DNA from: Actinostola sp. cb2023
Taxonomy: Eukaryota > Cnidaria > Anthozoa > Actiniaria > Actinostolidae
Direction: 5' to 3'
Assembly: GCA_033675265.1 (NCBI GenBank)
Contig: JAUJYZ010000309.1
Coordinates: 1-64,000 of the forward strand
Length of the DNA: 64,000 nucleotides
Below the pieces are notes generated by a model, which did not search any database, was not told the DNA's origin, and saw only the letters and a list, made by a program, of their open reading frames with translations. Numbering within the stretch: the stretch's first letter is position 1; each line of letters opens with the position of its first letter. Both the position numbers and the translations under genes were made by a program. This document shows positions 22,903 to 36,791 of the stretch, piece after piece.

Positions 22903-25100
22903 CTGATGGAACCATCTCTGAATTCGTGAAATGTCCAGATTTTTTGACGTACAATCCTTGGCTTTCTTCAAAAAATAAGATTAGAAAAGATTCGCAGCTG
23001 CTACATCATCTAGTAAGGCGAAAAAATAGTAAAAACGATTTTCTGCCATACATTTGCTGTATGGAAATTGCGGCGCCATGTATTTTTGATACAACAATCT
23101 CGAAAGTCGTTGATTGTCCAGATTTTTTGACGTACAATCCTTGGCTTTCTTGAAAAAATGACATTGGTAAAGATTCTAAGCACCTGGAACAAATAGTAGG
23201 GCCAAAAATGAGAAACGTACACGATTTCTGCCATACATTTACTGTAATGAAATTGCTGCGCCATGTATTTCTGATGGAACCATCTCTGAATTCGTGAAAT
23301 GTCCAGATTTTTTGACGTACAATCCTTGGCTTTCTTCAAAAAAATGACATTGTTCAAGTTTCTAAGCAACTGGAACAAATAGTAGGGCCAAAAATTAGAA
23401 AACACACGATTTCTGCCATACATTTACTGTAATGAAATTGCTGCGCCATGTATTTCTGATGGAACCATCTCTGAATTCGTTAAATGTCCACATTTTTTGA
23501 AGTACAATCCTTGACTTTCTTCAAAAAATAAGATTAGAAAAGATTCGCAGCTGCTACATCATCTAGTAAGGCGAAAAATTAGTAAAATCGATTTCTCCAA
23601 TACATTTATTGTATTCAAATTTGTTACGTTATGCAATTTTGATACAACCTTCTCCAAAGTCGTAGATTGTCCAGATTTTTTGACGTACAATCCTTCGCTT
23701 TCTTGAAAAAATGACATTGGTAAAGATTCTAAGCACCTGGAACAACTAGTAGGGCCAAAAATTAGAAACACACGATTTCTGCCATACATTTACTGTAATG
23801 AAATTGCTGCGCCATGTATTTCTGATGGAACCATCTCTGAATTCGTGAAATGTCCAGATTTTTTGACGTACAATCCTTGGCTTTCTACAAAAAATGACAA
23901 TGTTCAAGAATCTAAGCAACTGGAACACATAGTAGGCCAAAAATTAGAAACACACGATTTCTGCCATACATTTACTGTAATGAAATTGCTGCGCCATGTA
24001 TTTCTGATGGAACCATCTCTGAATTCGTTATATGTCCACATTTTTTGACGTACAATCCTTGACTTTCTTCAAAAAATAAGATTAGAAAAGATTCGCAGCT
24101 GCTACATCATCTAGTAAGGCGAAAAAATAGTAAAAACGATTTTCTGCCATACATTTGCTGTATGGAAATTGCGGCGCCATGTATTTTTGATACAACAATC
24201 TCGAAAGTCGTTGATTGTCCAGATTTTTTGACGTACAATCCTTGGCTTTCTTCAAAAAATAAGATTAGAAAAGATTCTGAGCTGCTACATCATCTAGTAA
24301 GGCGAAAAATTAGTAAAATCGATTTCTCCCATACATTTACTGTATTCAAATTTGTTAAGTTATGCAATTTTGATACAACATTCTCCAAAGTCGTAGATTG
24401 TCCAGATTTTTTGACGTACAATCCTTGGCTTTCTTGAAAAAATGACATTGGTAAAGATTCTAAGCACCTGGAACAACTAGTAGGGCCAAAAATTAGAAAC
24501 ACACGATTTCTGCCATACATTTACTGTAATGAAATTGCTGCGCCATGTATTTCTGATGGAACCATCTCTGAATTCGTTAAATGTCCAGAATTTTTGAGGT
24601 ACAATCCTTGGCTTTGTTGAAAAAATGACATTGGTAAAGATTCTAAGCACCTGGAACAAATAGTAGGCCAAAAATTAGAAACACACGATTTATACCATAC
24701 ATTTACTGTAATGAAATTGCTGCGCCATGTATTTCTGATGGAACCATCTCTGAATTCGTTAAATGTCCAGAATTTTTGACGTACAATCCTTGACTTTCTT
24801 CAAAAAATAAGATTAGAAAAGATTCTGAGCTGCAACATCATCTAGTAAGGCGAAAAATTAATAAAATCGATTTCTCCCATACATTTACTGTATTCAAATT
24901 TGTTTCGTTATGCAATTTTGATACAACCTTCTCCAAAGTCGTAGATTGTCCAGATTTTTTGACGTACAATCCTTGGCTTTCTACAAAAAATGACATTGGT
25001 AAAGATTCTAAGCACCTGGAACAATCAGTAGGGCCAAAAATTAGAAACACATGATTTCTGCCATACATTTACTGTAATGAAATTGCTGCGCCATGTATTT

Positions 25101-25842
25101 GTATAGGTAATAGCATGGTTTGTAGTGATATTTGGGATAAATACCACGAGTGATATTTCAAAATTGTTAACAAAATTTCACGAGCCTCCGGCGAGTGAAA
25201 TTTGTGACAATTTTGAAATATCACGAGTGGTATTTATCCCAAATATCACGTACAAACCATGCTATTATTTGTTTATACCACTATCTGAAAAATAGGTTTG
25301 CAAGCAACAGCTAGTAGTAGTAGTAGTAGTACACGCTCGACTGAACTAACACAACACAGCAGTCAGCTGTGAATAAAACATAGCAAATCTGTGTTCTTAT
25401 GACGATCGTTTTTTCGAAGTCAGACAAAGAATGAAAACAGAGTAAAAAGTGATCTAGGCTTCATTTATTACCTTTTGTAGTGATCTTTCTTTGATTTTGA
25501 CAATGGCTAAAAAACACATCACTCAATCGTCAATCTTATATCGATCGTTTTCCGCTGCCTTCTGCAGAGTCATCCAAAGAAAAGCTTCTTGAAATGCTAA
25601 AACATCGTCCATGTGTATGTACGTTTGGCTTTTGGTGCTTTTGGGACTTGTTTATGGTTCATTTTTTGTCTTTTAGCAGCTGAAAATATCCTTTGGTTTC
25701 GTCCGCCATTTTGTTTGAACCATGAGGCAGAAGGGTGGTTACCATGGAAACTGTAATTTTCACATGTGGTATTTCAAATTACGCTGAAATACCACTGCTC
25801 TCAACCAATCAAATCGCTGAAATTTTTCAGATAGTGGTATAA
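25101..25842 (+). mobile_element. Passenger element, copy 3 in the satellite
   Basis: Same site and sequence as the other three. It has an additional A after atggctaaaa (about 25514) that shifts the frame after MAK, and an extra tag unit at 25313-25330. Confidence 0.75.
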
Positions 25843-28770
25843 CTGATGGAACCATCTCTGAATTCGTGAAATGTCCAGATTTTTTGACGTACAATCCTTG
25901 GCTTTCTTCAAAAAATAAGATTAGAAAAGATTCGCAGCTGCTACATCATCTAGTAAGGCGAAAAAATAGTAAAAACGATTTTCTGCCATACATTTGCTGT
26001 ATGGAAATTGCGGCGCCATGTATTTTTGATACAACAATCTCGAAAGTCGTTGATTGTCCAGATTTTTTGACGTACAATCCTTGGCTTTCTTGAAAAAATG
26101 ACATTGGTAAAGATTCTAAGCACCTGGAACAAATAGTAGGGCCAAAAATGAGAAACGTACACGATTTCTGCCATACATTTACTGTAATGAAATTGCTGCG
26201 CCATGTATTTCTGATGGAACCATCTCTGAATTCGTTAAATGTCCAGAATTTTTGAGGTACAATCCTTGGCTTTGTTGAAAAAATGACATTGGTAAAGATT
26301 CTAAGCACCTGGAACAAATAGTAGGGCCAAAAATTAGAAACACACGATTTGTGCCATACAGTTACTGTAATGAAATTGCTGCGCCATGTATTTCTGATGG
26401 CACCATCTCTGAATTCGTTAAATGTCCAGAATTTTTGACGTACAATCCTTGACTTTCTTCAAAAAATAAGATTAGAAAAGATTCGCAGCTGCTACATTAT
26501 CTAGTAAGGCGAAAAATTAGTAAAATCGATTTCTCCCATACATTTACTGTATTCAAATTTGTTACGTTATGCAATTTTGATACAACCGTCTCCAAAGTCG
26601 TAGATTGTCCAGATTTTTTGACGCACAATTCATGGCTTTCTTCAAAAAATGACATTGGTAAACATTCTAAGCACCTGGAACAACTAGTAGGGCCAAAAAT
26701 TAGAAACACACGATTTCTGCCATACATTTACTGTAATGAAATTGCTGCGCCATGTATTTCTGATGGAACCATCTCTGAATTCGTGAAATGTCCAGATTTT
26801 TTGACGTACAATCCTTGGCTTTCTTCAAAAAATAACATTGATAAAGATTGTAAGCACCTGGAACAACTAGTAGGGCCAAAAATTAGAAACACACGATTTC
26901 TGCCATACATTTACTGTAATGAAATTGCTGCGCCATGTATTTCTGATGGAACCATCTCTGAATTCGTGAAATGTCCAGAATTTTTGACGTACAATCCTTG
27001 GCTTTCTTCAAAAAAATGACATTGTTCAAGTTTCTAAGCAACTGGAACAAATAGTAGGGCCAAAAATTAGAAACACACGATTTCTGCCATACATTTACTG
27101 TAATGAAATTGCTGCGCCATGTATTTCTGATGGAACCATCTCTGAATTCGTTAAATGTCCACATTTTTTGAAGTACAATCCTTGACTTTCTTCAAAAAAT
27201 AAGATTAGAAAAGATTCGCAGCTGCTACATCATCTAGTAAGGCGAAAAATTAGTAAAATCGATTTCTCCAATACATTTATTGTATTCAAATTTGTTACGT
27301 TATGCAATTTTGATACAACCTTCTCCAAAGTCGTAGATTGTCCAGATTTTTTGACGTACAATCCTTCGCTTTCTTGAAAAAATGACATTGGTAAAGATTC
27401 TAAGCACCTGGAACAACTAGTAGGGCCAAAAATTAGAAACACACGATTTCTGCCATACATTTACTGTAATGAAATTGCTGCGCCATGTATTTCTGATGGA
27501 ACCATCTCTGAATTCGTGAAATGTCCAGATTTTTTGACGTACAATCCTTGGCTTTCTACAAAAAATGACAATGTTCAAGAATCTAAGCAACTGGAACACA
27601 TAGTAGGCCAAAAATTAGAAACACACGATTTCTGCCATACATTTACTGTAATGAAATTGCTGCGCCATGTATTTCTGATGGAACCATCTCTGAATTCGTT
27701 ATATGTCCACATTTTTTGACGTACAATCCTTGACTTTCTTCAAAAATAAGATTAGAAAAGATTCGCAGCTGCTACATCATCTAGTAAGGCGAAAAAATAG
27801 TAAAAACGATTTTCTGCCATACATTTGCTGTATGGAAATTGCGGCGCCATGTATTTTTGATACAACAATCTCGAAAGTCGTTGATTGTCCAGATTTTTTG
27901 ACGTACAATCCTTGGCTTTCTTCAAAAAATAAGATTAGAAAAGATTCTGAGCTGCTACATCATCTAGTAAGGCGAAAAATTAGTAAAATCGATTTCTCCC
28001 ATACATTTACTGTATTCAAATTTGTTAAGTTATGCAATTTTGATACAACATTCTCCAAAGTCGTAGATTGTCCAGATTTTTTGACGTACAATCCTTGGCT
28101 TTCTTGAAAAAATGACATTGGTAAAGATTCTAAGCACCTGGAACAACTAGTAGGGCCAAAAATTAGAAACACACGATTTCTGCCATACATTTACTGTAAT
28201 GAAATTGCTGCGCCATGTATTTCTGATGGAACCATCTCTGAATTCGTTAAATGTCCAGAATTTTTGAGGTACAATCCTTGGCTTTGTTGAAAAAATGACA
28301 TTGGTAAAGATTCTAAGCACCTGGAACAAATAGTAGGCCAAAAATTAGAAACACACGATTTATACCATACATTTACTGTAATGAAATTGCTGCGCCATGT
28401 ATTTCTGATGGAACCATCTCTGAATTCGTTAAATGTCCAGAATTTTTGACGTACAATCCTTGACTTTCTTCAAAAAATAAGATTAGAAAAGATTCTGAGC
28501 TGCAACATCATCTAGTAAGGCGAAAAATTAATAAAATCGATTTCTCCCATACATTTACTGTATTCAAATTTGTTTCGTTATGCAATTTTGATACAACCTT
28601 CTCCAAAGTCGTAGATTGTCCAGATTTTTTGACGTACAATCCTTGGCTTTCTACAAAAAATGACATTGGTAAAGATTCTAAGCACCTGGAACAATCAGTA
28701 GGGCCAAAAATTAGAAACACATGATTTCTGCCATACATTTACTGTAATGAAATTGCTGCGCCATGTATTT

Positions 28771-29512
28771 GTATAGGTAATAGCATGGTTTGTAGTGATA
28801 TTTGGGATAAATACCACGAGTGATATTTCAAAATTGTTAACAAAATTTCACGAGCCTCCGGCGAGTGAAATTTGTGACAATTTTGAAATATCACGAGTGG
28901 TATTTATCCCAAATATCACGTACAAACCATGCTATTATTTGTTTATACCACTATCTGAAAAATAGGTTTGCAAGCAACAGCTAGTAGTAGTAGTAGTACA
29001 CGCTCGACTGAACTAACACAACACAGCAGTCAGCTGTGAATAAAACATAGCATAGCAAATCTGTGTTCTTATGACGATCGTTTTTCGAAGTCAGACAAAG
29101 AATGAAAACAGAGTAAAAAGTGATCTAGGCTTCATTTATTACCTTTTGTAGTGATCTTTCTTTGATTTTGACAATGGCTAAAAACACATCACTCAATCGT
29201 CAATCTTATATCGATCGTTTTCCGCTGCCTTCTGCAGAGTCATCCAAAGAAAAGCTTCTTGAAATGCTAAAACATCGTCCATGTGTATGTACGTTTGGCT
29301 TTTGGTGCTTTTGGGACTTGTTTATGGTTCATTTTTTGTCTTTTAGCAGCTGAAAATATCCTTTGGTTTCGTCCGCCATTTTGTTTGAACCATGAGGCAG
29401 AAGGGTGGTTACCATGGAAACTGTAATTTTCACATGTGGTATTGCAAATTACGCTGAAATACCACTGCTCTCAACCAATCAAATCGCTGAAATTTTTCAG
29501 ATAGTGGTATAA
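28771..29512 (+). mobile_element. Passenger element, copy 4 in the satellite
   Basis: Same site as the others, 3670 bp after copy 3. A six-base duplication (catagcatagc) marks this copy near 29046; the MAKNTSL frame is open. Confidence 0.75.
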
Positions 29513-32500
29513 CTGATGGAACCATCTCTGAATTCGTGAAATGTCCAGATTTTTTGACGTACAATCCTTGGCTTTCTTCAAAAAATAAGATTAGAAAAGA
29601 TTCGCAGCTGCTACATCATCTAGTAAGGCGAAAAAATAGTAAAAACGATTTTCTGCCATACATTTGCTGTATGGAAATTGCGGCGCCATGTATTTTTGAT
29701 ACAACAATCTCGAAAGTCGTTGATTGTCCAGATTTTTTGACGTACAATCCTTGGCTTTCTTGAAAAAATGACATTGGTAAAGATTCTAAGCACCTGGAAC
29801 AAATAGTAGGGCCAAAAATGAGAAACGTACACGATTTATGCCATACATTTACTGTAATGAAATTGCTGCGCCATGTATTTCTGATGGAACCATCTCTGAA
29901 TTCGTTAAATGTCCAGAATTTTTGAGGTACAATCCTTGGCTTTGTTGAAAAAATGACATTGGTAAAGATTCTAAGCACCTGGAACAAATAGTAGGGCCAA
30001 AAATTAGAAACACACGATTTGTGCCATACAGTTACTGTAATGAAATTGCTGCGCCATGTATTTCTGATGGCACCATCTCTGAATTCGTTAAATGTCCAGA
30101 ATTTTTGACGTACAATCCTTGACTTTCTTCAAAAAATAAGATTAGAAAAGATTCGCAGCTGCTACATTATCTAGTAAGGCGAAAAATTAGTAAAATCGAT
30201 TTCTCCCATACATTTACTGTATTCAAATTTGTTACGTTATGCAATTTTGATACAACCGTCTCCAAAGTCGTAGATTGTCCAGATTTTTTGACGCACAATT
30301 CATGGCTTTCTTCAAAAAATGACATTGGTAAACATTCTAAGCACCTGGAACAACTAGTAGGGCCAAAAATTAGAAACACACGATTTCTGCCATACATTTA
30401 CTGTAATGAAATTGCTGCGCCATGTATTTCTGATGGAACCATCTCTGAATTCGTGAAATGTCCAGATTTTTTGACGTACAATCCTTGGCTTTCTTCAAAA
30501 AATAACATTGATAAAGATTGTAAGCACCTGGAACAACTAGTAGGGCCAAAAATTAGAAACACACGATTTCTGCCATACATTTACTGTAATGAAATTGCTG
30601 CGCCATGTATTTCTGATGGAACCATCTCTGAATTCGTGAAATGTCCAGATTTTTTGACGTACAATCCTTGGCTTTCTTCAAAAAAATGACATTGTTCAAG
30701 TTTCTAAGCAACTGGAACAAATAGTAGGGCCAAAAATTAGAAACACACGATTTCTGCCATACATTTACTGTAATGAAATTGCTGCGCCATGTATTTCTGA
30801 TGGAACCATCTCTGAATTCGTTAAATGTCCACATTTTTTGAAGTACAATCCTTGACTTTCTTCAAAAAATAAGATTAGAAAAGATTCGCAGCTGCTACAT
30901 CATCTAGTAAGGCGAAAAATTAGTAAAATCGATTTCTCCAATACATTTATTGTATTCAAATTTGTTACGTTATGCAATTTTGATACAACCTTCTCCAAAG
31001 TCGTAGATTGTCCAGATTTTTTGACGTACAATCCTTCGCTTTCTTGAAAAAATGACATTGGTAAAGATTCTAAGCACCTGGAACAACTAGTAGGGCCAAA
31101 AATTAGAAACACACGATTTCTGCCATACATTTACTGTAATGAAATTGCTGCGCCATGTATTTCTGATGGAACCATCTCTGAATTCGTGAAATGTCCAGAT
31201 TTTTTGACGTACAATCCTTGGCTTTCTACAAAAAATGACAATGTTCAAGAATCTAAGCAACTGGAACACATAGTAGGCCAAAAATTAGAAACACACGATT
31301 TCTGCCATACATTTACTGTAATGAAATTGCTGCGCCATGTATTTCTGATGGAACCATCTCTGAATTCGTTATATGTCCACATTTTTTTTGACGTACAATC
31401 CTTGACTTTCTTCAAAAAATAAGATTAGAAAAGATTCGCAGCTGCTACATCATCTAGTAAGGCGAAAAAATAGTAAAAACGATTTTCTGCCATACATTTG
31501 CTGTATGGAAATTGCGGCGCCATGTATTTTTGATACAACAATCTCGAAAGTCGTTGATTGTCCAGATTTTTTGACGTACAATCCTTGGCTTTCTTCAAAA
31601 AATAAGATTAGAAAAGATTCTGAGCTGCTACATCATCTAGTAAGGCGAAAAATTAGTAAAATCGATTTCTCCCATACATTTACTGTATTCAAATTTGTTA
31701 AGTTATGCAATTTTGATACAACATTCTCCAAAGTCGTAGATTGTCCAGATTTTTTGACGTACAATCCTTGGCTTTCTTGAAAAAATGACATTGGTAAAGA
31801 TTCTAAGCACCTGGAACAACTAGTAGGGCCAAAAATTAGAAACACACGATTTCTGCCATACATTTACTGTAATGAAATTGCTGCGCCATGTATTTCTGAT
31901 GGAACCATCTCTGAATTCGTTAAATGTCCAGAATTTTTGAGGTACAATCCTTGGCTTTGTTGAAAAAATGACATTGGTAAAGATTCTAAGCACCTGGAAC
32001 AAATAGTAGGCCAAAAATTAGAAAAACACACGATTTATACCATACATTTACTGTAATGAAATTGCTGCGCCATGTATTTCTGATGGAACCATCTCTGAAT
32101 TCGTTAAATGTCCACATTTTTTGACGTACAATCCTTGACTTTCTTCAAAAAATAAGATTAGAAAAGATTCGCAGCTGCTACATCATCTAGTTAGGCGAAA
32201 AATTCTCCCATACATTTACTGTATTCAAATTTGTTACGTTATGCAATGTTGATACAACCTTCTCGAAAGTCGTAGATTGTCCAGATTTTTTGACGTACAA
32301 TCCTTGGCTTTCTTGAAAAAATGACATTGGTAAACATCTAAGCACCTGGAACAACTAGTAGGGCCAAAAATTAGAAACACACGATTTCTGCCATACTTTT
32401 ACTGTAATGAAATTGCTGCGCCATGTATTTCTGATGGGACCATCTCTGAATTCGTGAAATGTCCAGATTTTTTGAGGTACAATCCTTGGCTTTCTACAAA

Positions 32501-33659
32501 AAATGACATTGTTCAAGAATCTAAGCCACTGGAACACATAGTATGGCCAAAAATGAGAAACACATGATTTCTGCCATACATTTACTGTAATGAAATTGCT
32601 GCGCCATGTATTTCTGATGGAACCATCTCTGAATTCGTTAAATGTCCACATTTTTTGACGTACAATCCTTGACTTTCTTCAAAAAATAGGATTAGAAAAG
32701 ATTCGCAGCTGCTACATCATCTAGTAAGGCGAAAAATTAGTAAAATCGATTTCTCCCATACATTTACTGTATTCAAATTTGTTACGTTATGCAATGTTGA
32801 TACAACCTTCTCGAAAGTCGTAGATTGTCCAGATTTTTTGACGTACAATCCTTGGCTTTCTTGAAAAAATGACATTGGTAAACATCTAAGCACCTGGAAC
32901 AACTAGTAGGGCCAAAAATTAGAAACACACGATTTCTGCCATACATTTACTGTAATGAAATTGCTGCGCCATGTATTTCTGATGGGACCATCTCTGAATT
33001 CGTGAAATGTCCAGATTTTTTGACGTACAATCCTTGGCTTTCTACAAAAAATGACATTGTTCAAGAATCTAAGCAACTGGAACACATAGTATGGCCAAAA
33101 ATGAGAAACACATGATTTCTGCCATACATTTACTGTAATGAAATTGCTGCGCCATGTATTTCTGATGGAGCCATCTCTGAATTCGTTAAATGTCCAGATT
33201 TTTTGAGGTACAATCCTTGGCTTTCTTGAAAAAATGACATTGGTAAAGATTTCTAAGCACCTGGAACAAATAGTAGGCCAAAAATTAGAAACACACGATT
33301 TCTGCCATACATTTACTGTAATGAAATTGCTGCGCCATGTATTTCTGATGGAACCATCTCTGAATTCGTGAAATGTCCACATTTTTTGACGTACAATGCT
33401 TGGCTTTCTTGAAAAAATGACATTGGTAAAGATTCTAAGCACCTGGAACAAATAGTAGGGCCAAAAATTAGAAACACACGATTTCTGCCATACATTTACT
33501 GTAATGAAATTGCTGCGCCATGTATTTCTGATGGAACCATCTCTGAATTCGTTAAATGTCCACATTTTTTGACGTACAATCCTTGACTTTCTTCAAAAAA
33601 TAGGATTAGAAAAGATTCGCAGCTGCTACATCATCTAGTAAGGCGAAAAATTAGTAAAA

Positions 33660-36065
33660 TCGATTTCTGCCATACATTTACTGTAATGAAATTGCTGCGC
33701 CATGTATTTCTGATGGAACCATCTCTGAATTCGTTAAATGTCCCGATTTGTTTACCTACAATCCTTGGCTTTCTTCAAAAAATAACATTGATAAAGATTG
33801 TAAGCACCTGGAACAACTAGTAGGGCCAAAAATTAGAAACACGATTTCTGCCATACATTTACTGTAATGAAATTGCTGCGCCATGTATTTCTAATAGAAC
33901 CATCTCTAAATTCGTTAAATGTCCAGATTATTTTACCTACAATCCTTGGCTTTCTTCAAAAAATAACATTGATAAAGATTGTAAGCACCTGGAACAACTA
34001 GTAGGGCCAAAAATTAGAAACACACGATTTCTGCCATACATTTACTGTAATGAAATTGCTGCGCCATGTATTTCTGATGGAACCATCTCTAAATTCGTTA
34101 AATGTCCAGATTTGTTTACGTACAACCCTTGACTTTCGTCAAAAAATAACATTGATAAAGATTGTAAGCACCTGGAGCAACTAGTAGGGCCAAAAATTAG
34201 AAACACACGATATCTGCCATACATTTACTGTAATAAAATTGCTGCGCCATGTATTTCTGATAGAACCATCTCTAAATTCGTTAAATGTCCAGATTTGTTT
34301 ACCTACAATCCTTGGCTTTCTTCAGAAAATAACATTGATAAAGATTGTAAGCACCTGGAACAACTAGTAGGGCCAAAAATTAGAAACACACGATTTCTGC
34401 CATACATTTACTGTAATGAAATTGCTGCGCCATGTATTTCTGATAGAACCATCTCTAAATTCGTTAAATGTCCAGATTATTTTACCTACAATCCTTGGCT
34501 TTCTTCAAAAAATAACATTGATAAAGATTGTAAGCACCTGGAACAACTAGTAGGGCCAAAAATTAGAAACACACGATTTCTGCCATACATTTACTGTAAA
34601 GAAATTGCTGCGCCATGTATTTCTGATGGAACCATCTCTGAATTCGTTAAATGTCCACATTTTTTGAAGTACAATCCTTGACTTTCTTCAAAAAATAACA
34701 TTGATAAAGATTGTAAGCACATGGAGCAACTAGTAGGGCCAAAAATTAGAAACACACGATTTCTGCCATACATTTACTGTAATGAAATTGCTGCGCCATG
34801 TATTTCTGATAGAACCATCTCTAAATTCGTTAAATGTCCAGATTATTTTACCTACAATCCTTGACTTTCTTCAAAAAATAACATTGATAAAGATTGTAAG
34901 CACCGTCCTGGAACAACTAGTAGGGCCAAAAATTAGAAACACACGATTTCTGCCATACATTTACTGTAATGAAATTGCTGCGCCATGTATTTCTGATGGA
35001 ACCATCTCTAAATTCGTTAAATGTCCAGATTTGTTTACGTACAATCCTTGACTTTCTTCAAAAAATAACATTGATAAAGATTGTAAGCACCTGGAGCAAC
35101 TAGTAGGGCCAAAAATTAGAAACACACGATATCTGCCATACATTTACTGTAATGAAATTGCTGCGCCATGTATTTCTGATAGAACCATCTCTAAATTCGT
35201 TAAATGTCCAGATTATTTTACCTACAATCCTTGGCTTTCTTCAAAAAATAACATTGATAAAGATTGTAAGCACCTGGAACAACTAGTAGGGCCAAAAATT
35301 AGAAACACACGATTTCTGTCATACATTTACTGTAATGAAATTGCTGCGCCATGTATTTCTGATGGAACCATCCCTAAATTCGTTAAATGTCCAGATTTGT
35401 TTACGTACAATCCTTGGCTTTCTTCAAAAAATAACATTGATAAAGATTGTAAGCACCTGGAACAACTAGTAGGGCCAAAAATTAGAAACACACGATATCT
35501 GCCATACATTTACTGTAATGAAATTGCTGCGCCATGTATTTCTGATAGAACCATCTCTAAATTCGTTAAATGTCCAGATTATTTTACCTACAATCCTTGG
35601 CTTTCTTCAAAAAATAACATTGATAAAGATTGTAAGCACCTGGAACAACTAGTAGGGCCAAAAATTAGAAACACACGATTTCTGCCATACATTTACTGTA
35701 ATGAAATTGCTGCGCCATGTATTTCTGATAGAACCATCTCTAAATTCGTTAAATGTCCAGATTATTTTACGTACAATCCTTGACTTTCTTCAAAAAATAA
35801 CATTGATAAAGATTGTAAGCACCGTCCTGGAACAACTAGTAGGGCCAAAAATTAGAAACACACGATTTCTGCCATACATTTACTGTAATGAAATTGCTGC
35901 GCCATGTATTTCTGATAGAACCATCTCTAAATTCGTTAAATGTCCAGATTTGTTTACGTACAATCCTTGGCTTTCTTGAAAAAATAACATTGATAAAGAT
36001 TGTAAGCACCTGGAACAACTAGTAGGGCCAAAAATTAGAAAAACACGATTTCTGCCATACATTTG
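33660..36065 (+). repeat. Distinct right-hand satellite domain
   Basis: About 13 consecutive type A monomers carry ataacattgataaagattg and gatttgtttacgtac or gattattttacctac instead of the usual block. There are no type B monomers. A four-base insertion (caccgtcctgg) recurs at 34905 and 35823, 918 bp apart, showing a five-monomer higher-order unit. It evolved separately from the 2.94/3.67-kb units to its left. Confidence 0.8.
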
Positions 36066-36791
36066 TTAGAACGCAGTTTCCCATAACTAGGGTTAGGAAT
36101 GGTAATGAGTTTGCTAATATGCTAATGAGCTGTATGCCGTACTGCCAACAATAATAATAATAATCTTTAATGAGGATGCCTAGATCACTAATTAAAAGTG
36201 CTCTTCACTAAGGTCCTAAAAGAAAATAACAATAGAAAATAAAATAATATACAAAAGTATACCACAATAGACCTATTCGGCTAACGCAATGTTTACATTC
36301 TTTATCCCAATTCAAAACCTTTGGGAATAAGAGCTTTTTGTTCCAAACATTTCCATGTCAATGCTCTATTGAAATCGAAACTACAACAGACAAAGAACCG
36401 TATTCCCAAAAGGTCTGAATTGGGTACAACATTTCGTTAGCCGATTCGGTCTATAATCTACTGAACGTACTACACAGAAATACCCTTTTCAGTTTCAGTT
36501 CAGTGTAGGCTTCTCTGCCAGAACATTCAAATGTAAGCACGCCGTACTATGATTGGATTAGCGTTAGTTTTGTTAAGCACGTTCTAGAATGGAGAGTTCT
36601 TTTACGTTAAAAAATCATTTACATGCAGATAATTATGTCAAGTTCACAGAAAGTCCAATAAGAATAACACTTTTAAAATTAGAACGTCTTCACGCAGATT
36701 ATCTCGGTATAATTTAGTTGGCAGTAGGCATACAACTCATTAGCATATTAGTATTCCTAACCCCAGTACTAGTTATGGGAAAACGTTCTAA
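36066..36791. mobile_element. 0.73-kb inverted-repeat element at the satellite edge
   Basis: ttagaacgcagtttcccataactag..ctaatatgctaatgagc at the left end is mirrored over about 70 bp by the right end (gctcattagcatatta-like block, then agttatgggaaaacgttctaa). The interior contains an aataataatcttta LINE-like tail (36151-36240). The last satellite monomer stops at its first base. Confidence 0.8.

Larger units (their letters stand above)
17629..36065 (+). repeat. 183-bp satellite array with higher-order structure
   Basis: About 85 head-to-tail monomers of 183 bp (anchors: caaaaatgacattg, ctggaacaactagtagggcc, ccatacatttactgtaatg, gaaattgctgcgccatg, gaattcgtgaaatgtccaga, acaatccttggctttc) make up about 15.5 kb after removing four passenger insertions. 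Two main monomer types alternate: type A (as above) and type B (agattagaaaagattcg, ttctccaaagtcgtagattg). They are homologous over the full unit but well diverged. Groups of monomers form higher-order units of about 2.94 kb (from 19220 and 22162) and 3.67 kb (from 25101, and a partial from 28771) that are almost identical to each other, so amplification was recent. The longer unit has four extra monomers. 183 is 61 codons, and one plus-strand frame reads through several monomers (for example 17600-18196 and 34295-34681). The opposite strand is also partly open, so coding is not shown. Confidence 0.95.

Noticed and set aside
17719..36062. Many minus-strand frames of 60-220 codons starting MYGRNRVFLIFGP or MWTFNEFRDG
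   Set aside because: They recur once per satellite monomer and are shadows of the repeat; no start, promoter or homology supports a gene.
17629..36065. CRISPR array
   Set aside because: Units are contiguous with no unique spacers, the monomer is far too long, and the context is eukaryotic.
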